A model generated the notes under the pieces. The model ran no database searches, had not been told where the DNA came from, and saw only the letters and a list, made by a program, of their open reading frames with translations. From the NCBI GenBank assembly GCA_949318235.1, contig OX439132.1:17823256-17887255 (forward strand): a stretch of DNA of 64,000 nucleotides. Direction: 5' to 3'. The position numbers and the translations under genes are program-made. This stretch comes from Ecdyonurus torrentis (taxonomy: Eukaryota > Arthropoda > Insecta > Ephemeroptera > Heptageniidae). Shown piece after piece: positions 55,286 to 64,000 of the stretch (positions are counted from its first letter, which is position 1; each line of letters opens with the position of its first letter).

Positions 55286-56844
55286 GCAATTATTCATAAA
55301 TACTGCACTTAAAACATAGGGAAATATAACAGTTTGGGTGTAACCTTTAAAATTTATTAAGAGCTATTGATGCATAAAATAAAAAAATCTATATATTACA
55401 TTATATAATTTTTTTTTCAGTGATTGATTTTTATCAATTATTATTTTTTTTTTATTGAAAGGTCATGCTTTTAATACTTAAAAATATAATTTTTATTGCA
55501 GAATTTTTATTGAATTATGTACTTCCATAAAATTATGTAAGTTTTTTTCATTTATTTTTTTATTATTTTAGATTATTTAGTTAAAACGCAAAAAAGTTTA
55601 ATTTGAATTTAAATGATAATTTCTTTAATAAAAAGAATAAAATACTTATTTTTTTAAATTTACAAATAAACAAGTTTTGAAATTATTTAATAAAATTGGT
55701 TCACTTTACAATTACCCGTTCAACATAATCCAACTTCCAACATGATAAACTGCAATTATATAGAGTCAATTAATAGTTTTAATATATGAATTTATAAATT
55801 TAACATTATAACGTATTATTTAATTAAAAAAAAATGATACGTACGATAAAATTAAATAATATATTTTACATATTATATAAAATAATAAGAAAATAATATT
55901 ACCACATTTTAATCATTCGTATCATTGTATTGACCGATACAAAAGTGTAGGTGTACTTTGATTACAACAATATGTTTATATAAGTATAATAATAATAATA
56001 ACATACATACACCATTCAAGCATGGTTTACAAGTGAAGCGGAAAAAACTATAAGTCTTTTTCTTGTTCCTGTTTTGTTTATATATAATAGTATATTATGT
56101 AACCATCACAACATAATACAACATACAACATACTTGAAGTAAGTGTCGTATACTTCATGTATGTAGACAGTAGACAACTTTATCTATACCTAATCTTTAA
56201 TACATTATACAGATAAAATATTATAGTGTCATATCATTGCAAATGATAAAAACGCACTATGTAAGAACAAATTGTCACTTTTTTTAAATTTAATGTTATA
56301 ACATGAAGAAATTTTGTATTTTTACAATAAAATATTGCAATATATTGTATAAGAAATGTTTTCACCTTTTTCTTTTTTGTAACATTTTTTTAAATTCATA
56401 TTATCATTACTTAGCATGAAACATGTAATGAATTCTATCTATGTATAAATAACTTGGAATAATAAAGTTTATAATTACAAAGAAAAAAATTTTGGTCTAC
56501 AGTTTGAAAAAAGAAATAACTTTAGTAAAACTTTATACATAATAACGATATAATCTTATAAACATCTTTAAAGTCATTAAGTTTAAAATAAAAACATTAA
56601 TGAAGTCCTAATTTAATTACTTTTTCAATGAAATTTCTTTCACTTTAGTATTATCAACATGAATGAGTGTATGTATGTGTTTTTCAGACAACACCCTATA
56701 TATGTGTATATATATATATAATTATATATATATAACTAAACGTTTTAATTCATGAGAGCATTCAAGTTTTATAACTTTTTTATATGACTTTATGTTAAGT
56801 TTTTTTAATATGAGAATCACTCATGAGAAGGTTCAAAAGGTCAT

Positions 56845-56846
<2 letters not shown>

Positions 56847-56925
<79 letters not shown>
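56847..56925. repeat. (TC)n microsatellite
   Basis: A 79-bp perfect TC tract. The flanking GC-richer 60 bp (56926-56990) has no recognisable feature. Confidence 0.97.
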
Positions 56926-56928
<3 letters not shown>

Positions 56929-59138
56929 TCTGAACTCTCCGAGAACGAGATGCGATCTTATTTTCGGAGACATGACATCTCGTAGGCTGAAATTCTGTGT
57001 ACTTATACAAAAACTACAAAATCACACTTTGCATAGCAATAAAAATGACCTTCCTTCTTTTTCCCACATATAAAAAATAAATAATAATAATAATAAAATA
57101 AACGTCTATTGAAAGGGGGAGGTGAGGGAGTTGAAGAATAGAAAACAAATTTTGTATTCGATATTAGCAAGCATATGTATTCAATACAACATTGCAATTA
57201 TGGAAATTAGTAAAGAACAATAGCCATCTTACACAGAAGTGGGCACTACAAACATAACTTTACTGATGTAGCTGCATGTTTTAAAAGTTGCATGTGGTAC
57301 ACCCATACACTCTCAATTGTTTTACTATATGTCTAATGTTTTATAAAGTATAATATAATAAAACCAATTTGTTTTATTTTCTAAGCAAAATTTTTGATTT
57401 TTTTTTCTGTTCATAGTTTGCTGCCTAGACGAAATGTTTCCACTCTCCAGATAAGGAAAAGTAGTGATTTTTTTTTTTTAATGTTAGGTCCTTGGTCTAT
57501 TCACATTTGTTTGTATGAAAATTTATTGAAGATTGCATGGACTCAAATTTATTGCATATTCAAACTATTGCTCCGTACGAGCTGAATTTAGTGTAACTTA
57601 ATATTATTACAGAAAAATAACGTCCCTAAATATAAAACTTATTGCATTTTTTTAATCTGTTTTGATGTTCTCCCCCCTTTTTTTTATTTTTTTTTTAAAG
57701 CTGAAATTTAATTAATGAAAGTCTCGGTAAACTTTAGAAGTATTTAAAACTTATTATACTTGCGAACAGAAATGTAAAAATAATATGTACAAATATGTTA
57801 AGCATAAAACATTTGCATACATAATAAAACTTAATGTAAAAAAAAAGGAGAAAAATATATATCGCACTGTTGTATATATATAAAAAAAAGTGTTCCCAAC
57901 CTACGTATAGCCCAACAATCATTCTACACTCCTACAACATACGACCTTTAACCTCTTATTTTATTTATCCATTCACCTTTTTTTTTATATTAAAGTGCTT
58001 GATTTTTTTTTTACCGCCTATTTCATATTACAGTATACCCATCCTCTATTATTATGTCCGACACTTATCACAGTAGCTCCTAAAAAAACATACACAACAA
58101 AAATTGTTTAAGAATATATTAAGTTTTAACTTCAGCTTTTTTTATATACCGCTCCCTATTTTTTTAATAATTTTTTTTTACATAGATTTCATCTTTTATA
58201 ATTGAATTTTTTTAAATTTAATTTAATAAGTATAATATATTTTATGAATTATTATTTACTTCTGGTTTTTTAAATGTGATTTTTAAGTTGTTTTTTTTCT
58301 TTTATATAAATATTAAAATAGCAAAACCTAATGTTTAGATGAAAATAAATAAAAATAAATTATATTTAATTTAATCTGTATACACTGTATGTAAATGTTT
58401 TTGTATTGTATATACACACAAAAATGGTAGAAAAATTTATTCATTGATAATTTTATATGCTAAGAAATGTACTGACATAATTTTCAAAAACATAGTTTTT
58501 TTCTTCTTTTTTTCCCCCCTAATATCTTGCTTTATTTATTAAAGAGATCTGGACCAAGTGCACGCTTATCGCTCTTAAAAATACGGAAGCGATATACATT
58601 TTATGATCTGTCCATTTAAAGGAGCTAATAGCCTAAATATATAATATGTATATAATATTAGTTTATATAATGTTATGTTAAGACATTTTCATCTAAAACA
58701 AAAATACTTCAGTTTAAAAAGTTATGATATTTTAACAATAATAAAATGTATCTTTAAGTTACTAATTAATTTAATAAAGTTTTCAACCTACATTGCTACC
58801 AAGTATAGAAAAAGTTTCATGTTGTGATAATAAAAACGTTATAAAGTAGAAGAATTATTTGATGTTATGTGTTATAAGTTTCAATCAAGCTCGTAAGAAA
58901 AAAGAGTAAATCAATCGGTTTATTATCACAATTTATGTTACCAAGTTAAACAATCAACGTCAGTGTACAGTTTATAGCTTTATTGACTGTTAAATCAAAC
59001 GCTGAAATTTATTTTTATTATTATACACACAAATATAGTTTTAGTTGTTTTGAAAGTTTTCAATTTTTCCAAACATAAGAAAATGATTAAAGTGTTTGGC
59101 AAGATTTCAACAATAAAATGTAAATAATAATAATAATT

Positions 59139-59480
59139 TTAAGCTATAGACCACATAAAATAACAAGTGCTTTTTAATGAATAAACACAAAATGGGATCT
59201 TTAAAACTGATGACAATTTTTACCATAATGTTAATGTAGCCCCACGAGAGCGCGTGAAAAAACTGTAAAGTATGCAATTTACGTGACTATTCATGTTTCT
59301 GACGTCAGAAACATGCAAAAAGTAGTAAAAAAATTTATGCGGGTTGCATAAACTGAAATTTTCTGATCACTGCTATATGGTGCTACAGTTGGGTTTTGAG
59401 ACAAACTAAAATTATTTATGTAAGTTCCATCACGTTTTTTTGTGATATAAATGCTTTATGTTTCTTCTGGTCTATTCCTT
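59139..59480. mobile_element. MITE family A copy 4
   Basis: About 342 bp in the same orientation as copies 1 and 3. The left end is TTAAGCTATAGACCACATAA. The right end reaches TGGTCTATTCCTT, and the final TTAA is replaced by GGTCTAT, so the outer border is damaged. The centre has TGACGTCA (59300-59307) inside a perfect 24-bp palindrome at 59292-59315. Confidence 0.83.
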
Positions 59481-60980
59481 GGTCTATATATTAGAAAGAG
59501 AAAAATGAAAATAACTTATAAAAATTAATAATGTAAATTTTGTTTTCATGATTAGTAATATTAAAAATTGGTGAAAAACTCAAATTTAAACTTTGTACAA
59601 TAATTAGTATTTGATATTATTTTTTATGGAATGGATAATACACTTACTGAAATTAGATTTTTTCATATTTAGTATTAAAAAAGTACCAAAAAATGTACAG
59701 AAATTTACGATGACAGAAAACGAGTCAAGTGGGGAAGAAAAAAAATCATTGGCAATATATTTTTCTCTGGATGGAAATGGGCATAGTTTTTATCAAACTA
59801 AATATGAATAAAAGACTTATAACATAATATAAAATATCTCATATAAAATTCTACATATAAAATTTAATGTTCTTCATTCAAATTTTTATTATAAACCGTA
59901 CAAGGTTACATTTAGCAGGAACTCAAAACTATAAATGTACATAGGTAATAATAATAATAATAATATGATGCAGTACAGTATTTTATTTAAATAAAATATC
60001 TTTGCAATTCAAAGCAAGTGAGTATTATATACTACGTCTCGGCGAAAGTTGCATATTATTTGTATAATGCATTCATGTGCATACTGATCTTAATGTATAA
60101 TCTAATGAACTATTATATGCGTTATGCAAATTAATTGAATTAATGTTTATAAAAAGGGATATCATTGATCTTCTTATATGAGAGTTGACCTCGTTCATTT
60201 TATGTATAATTTTTTTTATGTATATACATCCATTGTTTCTTTTATATTACAGTATATAGAGCGACTGTATGGCGCGTAAAATAAGATACATTTTAGTAAT
60301 ATATATAAATAAAAATTAATACAAAGTGTCGTTGCTGTATTAAATATTAATTAAAAAAAAAAAAATCAAGTTTTTTTATATAAGTATGAGAGTTTGAAAT
60401 CCTAATTTTATGACATATGTAGAGGAATGTAATGCTATTCAAAACATTTCATAATTATTTTTTTTTTGATTGAATATAAAAAAACAAACATATAAAACCA
60501 TTTATTTTTATTATAACTAACTTAAAATTACTCATTCATATTTTTATTTATATTATAATATATTTCAATGAAATAAACTGTAACTGTATATCAAATTATC
60601 AGCAATGTGTAATTATGAAAATAGTTTTAAAACTTCAAAGTTATTTTAATTTAAAAATTAAATACTTGAAAAGTTCATATATATTTTTTTTTACCGCCCA
60701 AATCTACAAGTTATTCACTCACCAATTGAGATGGTACTTATAGACATATGCGGAAGGAAAAGTCAAACAGACGTTTTCAGCACAAAGTACTAACAAGTAA
60801 GTGTATCCCGACGAATCCCGTATACGCAAATAATTCTTTGACTTTAAAATACATAATATCCCTTTCCTTGGTATTGTATCAATTGGTAATAAATAAACTG
60901 AAATTTATGTTTATGGTGTGTAAAAAGAAAAAAAATTCTAGAAGTGATGAAGTTTATTTTTATTATTTGTAAAAGGCACT

Positions 60981-61015
<35 letters not shown>

Positions 61016-61966
61016 AGTGAACCCAACCCAAAGTCATACTTGAAATCTTTATTACGATGTCAAGGGACTTTGAATCTATACATCTTTGAATTAAACTTGC
61101 TTTGTTTTGAAAACATTTTTTAGTAGATTGAACTGAGAGAAAATTGAATATTATAGTTACTTCTTTTTTTTATCATAACTGTATGAGCATAAAAATAGTT
61201 ATCGCAAGAAAACAATACAAGATTAAGATTTTTTAAAAATGTTTAATTATTTTCTGTTATAATTTGGTGTACACAAGTTATTACATACATAAAAAAATTA
61301 AAATAATATAAATCGTATACAAGCCTTGTAATTGATTCAATCTCATATGATTGGAATAAAATTGAATCCATGATCAGCTTATGAAGAGCTGCCTTTAAGG
61401 AACAAAAATAAATAAATATTAAAAAGAACTATAATTACTCTATTTTGTAATATATATTTTATTTTACTATACAATTCCATAAAACTCAGTAAAACTCCAT
61501 AAAACAATTCCATACTAATGCAAAGAAAGCAATAATTTAAATACTTGAAGAAAAGAAATGAACAAAATCATACAAATTAAAATTTATTCTAAATTTAATT
61601 GGTGAATATTAGAAATTTATAATAAAGAAACTATCCTATTTTTTTTCAGTGTCAATAAAAAAATGCTATAAAATAAAATATACATACTATGTTCTAGAAT
61701 TAGCATAAAATAACTCTATTTATAATATATTGTAACTTCAAAGAGGTCGCATAGTTGACCTTCGAACAACTTACTTAAAATTTGAATCTTACGATCACAT
61801 TTTTTGTCTTCCAATATACGTTTATTAAAAGTTGAGTGTGTATGAAGAGCATCATAACATAACTCATTACAATCTCTTAAAACTTGGCACATTATTGTAT
61901 TTGATTTCCATGCGTCTTTTTTTTTTAAATTTTTTTGCTTTGGCTAAACTTTATCAATGTACTTAC
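59481..61966. other. AT-rich non-coding stretch
   Basis: No supported gene. The open frames at 59611-59811 and 60748-60972 are AT-driven, with poly-Lys or poly-Phe stretches and no recognisable domain. Poly(T) lies at 60985-61011. Confidence 0.65.
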
Positions 61967-62215
61967 CTACTGTTTCAGCTTGAATCATCAGAACTACCGT
62001 GTTAAGGTTCCTGCGTGTTCATCCCGGCTTTCACCATAACAGACAGAGGAAACTCCCTAAACGCTAAGTCAGGATGGTTGGCAATGTAAATTTTGCCTCC
62101 CGAATCTACAAGGTTTAACAAAAGCCTGCTTGGTGGCAGAGATTGAACCCATGGCCTCTTGTATGCAAGTCGAACGCGTAAACCACTAAAAGCCATGAAG
62201 TTTTCCCCTTTATAT
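61967..62215 (-). mobile_element. SINE type 2, tRNA-derived, minus strand
   Basis: Read on the minus strand, the head has an A box-like TGGCTTTTAGTGGTTTACGC (62176-62195) and a B box-like GGGTTCAATCTC (62139-62150), separated as in a tRNA. The body that follows runs to about 61967-62010 and contains CTCTGTCTGTTATGGTGAA followed by AGCCGGGAT (62021-62048). That core closely matches the core of SINE type 1 at 31411-31440, although the heads differ, suggesting a shared SINE core domain of the kind conserved across metazoan SINEs (Deu, V, Ceph, Nin and similar; which one is not determined). The minus-strand open frame here (62002-62235) is incidental. It has too many mismatches to be a functional tRNA gene. 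Confidence 0.65.
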
Positions 62216-62974
62216 TTCATATTTTTGCATACCATATTAAATTGCTATGGTCTGTTCAAACGTTGAAGTATATTTATTATGTAATCAATATAATAGCATG
62301 CAAATTTGATAGTACTAATTTGAGATTGACTGCAATAATTTTAACTGTACATTGAAAATATATTACACTAAGTAAACATGGCTTAACAATAAATGGAAAT
62401 CAGGTGTGAAGTATAATAGTATAAGGGCAATGCCTTAGCAAGCATTACTACTGTATTTTATTTAAATTTACAAATGAGTAATTAAAATAAAAAACAATAG
62501 TATTAGATACATTATATAGGAGATACATTATATTATGCTAATATTGTTTTCTAAAAATATTTAATGAAATAAATGTTTTGAAGCAAAAGAAAACTTTATC
62601 ACAATTAAGGGCTAAAAGATTGAATGCAAGGACAAATCTATTTTGAAATTTGTTAGCTAGTTTTAACATGGATACTTTTTTTTGTGTTTTTTTTTAAAGA
62701 AATAAAGCACTAAGGTATTTTTTTTAGTTATACTGCAAGGAAAAATATAAAAAATACAACACTTTTATCTTTCATGAAATAATTGAATTAATAAAAATAC
62801 ATAGTTAAAATTATATATTTGAAGTAAAAAGTATGTTTTACAGATTGTCATAATATATGATTACTAAGACAGAGTTAACAATGGTATACTATATTTATAT
62901 TTTAAAAGTTGAAATTTGTCTTCGGTTAGAATGTTTTGACTTCAAACTACAACAATATAAGACAAAAAATCAAG

Positions 62975-63014
<40 letters not shown>

Positions 63015-63212
63015 AAAAACGTATAAGGTTAAGGTAATACTATTACATTTTCTTTTTCTGCACTTAAAATTTGTTCCAAAATAATGCATATGAAGACTAA
63101 AATAAATTTTTTTATAGATATTTTTTTTCTACAATACTTTTCAAGTGTTTTTATTTCATTTGATTAGATAAACATATGTTTACAAAAATGTTAGTCCACA
63201 GTTCTGCATCAG
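62216..63212. other. AT-rich non-coding stretch upstream of exon candidate
   Basis: Nothing gene-like apart from a short (AG)n tract. If the 63.2 kb exon is real, this is intron sequence. Confidence 0.6.
62978..63012. repeat. (AG)n microsatellite
   Basis: A 35-bp AG tract. Confidence 0.95.
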
Positions 63213-63380
63213 TGCGGGAGTGCACAAAGATTTCGCATGTCTTGAGGGTGTTCTAGAGAGAAAGCAGGCCACACGAGGCCAGTGGAGCCCTGAGGGGGCG
63301 TGGTCCACGTGTCCCGCGCACTTCGAGGCACCAAGCGGTACCACATCTTACATCGGCAGCAGCGGTGGCACGCAGGGAAA
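63213..63380 (+). CDS. Candidate internal exon, unrecognised protein
   Basis: A 168-bp patch, sharply GC-rich against the AT-rich surroundings, has one fully open plus-strand frame of 55 codons. It is bounded by a possible acceptor (TTCTGCATCAG|TG, AG at 63211-63212) and a possible donor (GGGAAA|GTGAAT, GT at 63381-63382), and runs into TGA just past the donor. With these borders the exon is symmetric, entering and leaving after two bases of a codon. The peptide contains KDFACLEGVLERKQATRG and then QWSPEGAWSTCPAHFEAP, finishing Gly/Ser/Thr-rich. I do not recognise the family. One minus-strand frame is also partly open, so coding status is not proven. Confidence 0.4.
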
Positions 63381-63929
63381 GTGAATCAAATTGTTAGCGT
63401 AATTGCCATTGCTCCAGCATTCTTCCTTTAATGCATTTATTGCAACGTAGATTGACACAAAATAAGCATAATTTTTTTAACTTATACACTTTACTGGAAA
63501 GGTGAAATCGTTTTCAAATAACTAATAGAGATAAGATGCATGTTTTATTTTATTATTTTTTTCAAAGTTTTTTCTTCTTTTTACCATACTGTAAAATTGA
63601 TGAAGTTCATTTGATATTTACTCAAAGCAATCCTGTCTGAAAACAAATTTCCTTGCTGATATATCATAAAATTGGGCTTTCATACATACACATATTATAT
63701 CATGTAACTGTTAATACTAATAACTTTTTTAGCATAATACGGGGAGAAAACTTGCAAAGTAGGCAACAATTTCTATTGTAAGTAAATATTTTGAGACTTC
63801 ATGGGTTCCAAAAGGTGCATACTAAACAAAATAATAATAAAAATGTTGGGATACAAAAGGTTTAAGGGATATAGTACCATTTTTCAGCATTGAGCATGGT
63901 CACAACTGTCAAACTGGTCAAACTGTTTT

Positions 63930-64000
63930 TTAAAGCCATAGACCACAAAAAATAACATGTGCTTTTTAATCAATAAAGACGAAATGGGATCTTCAAAACT
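63930..64000. mobile_element. MITE family A copy 5, cut by window end
   Basis: It begins TTAAAGCCATAGACCACA and continues with the same sequence as the other copies (GTGCTTTTTAAT, GGGATCTTCAAAACT) up to the last base of the window. Only about 71 bp are visible. Confidence 0.8.

Larger units (their letters stand above)
53380..59138. other. AT-rich non-coding stretch
   Basis: No supported gene. Apart from listed items it contains poly(T) runs at 53709-53723 and 54237-54255, a short interrupted AT array at 56697-56733 and TAA microsatellites at 55988-56000 and 57080-57095. Confidence 0.7.

Noticed and set aside
56926..56990. Remnant of SINE type 1 after the (TC)n tract (TTACTCTGAACTCTCC)
   Set aside because: Only about 12 bp match the SINE head, with no A box, B box or body. 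It could be chance.
62002..62235. 77-codon minus-strand open frame, or a true tRNA gene
   Set aside because: The sequence is a SINE. The tRNA-like head has too many mismatched stem positions for a functional tRNA, and the frame crosses the head-body junction.

Overview
This window looks like non-coding DNA from an AT-rich animal nuclear genome. It has no operons, no ribosome-binding-site architecture and no long open reading frames. It does have dense AT- and AG-type microsatellites, long poly(A)/poly(T) runs, tRNA-derived SINEs with RNA polymerase III A and B boxes, and several MITE families. The near absence of long (AC)n, against at least seventeen (AG)n/(CT)n tracts and six long (AT)n tracts, suits an invertebrate (arthropod or mollusc-like) better than a vertebrate. 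I cannot name the species from the sequence.

Layout. 0-11 kb: a hAT-type MITE with a near-perfect 8-bp target duplication (1.7 kb), a tiny element with perfect 30-bp inverted repeats (3.0 kb), a cluster of nuclear-receptor half-sites (4.85 kb), the first copy of a foldback MITE (5.76 kb), a large palindrome (10.1 kb) and two long (AT)n tracts. 11-23 kb: two copies of a TTAA-flanked MITE (family A) and three copies of a second TTAA-flanked family (family C). 23-31 kb: simple repeats, a roughly 235-bp AAGT tetranucleotide array, one GC-rich patch that could be a small exon, and family A copy 3. 31-46 kb: a SINE 3' fragment, the second foldback MITE, a SINE 5' head next to a 214-bp (AG)n tract, and a nearly complete SINE next to a 150-bp (TC)n tract. 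46-64 kb: mostly AT-rich DNA with a combined E-box/CRE site at 47.1 kb, family A copies 4 and 5, a second SINE type on the minus strand at 62 kb, and a GC-rich patch at 63.2-63.4 kb that is the best exon candidate.

No complete protein-coding gene can be supported. The longest open frames either read through microsatellites (Leu/Ser, Arg/Glu or Ile/Tyr repeats) or lie inside MITE and SINE copies. Three short GC-rich stretches with plausible coding character are listed as low-confidence exon or pseudogene candidates. The window is best read as a large intron or intergenic region built from transposon debris and expanded simple repeats. The most interesting points are the MITE family that carries a conserved TGACGTCA palindrome at its centre, the core motif shared by two different SINE types, and the pairing of SINE heads with the two longest AG/CT tracts.
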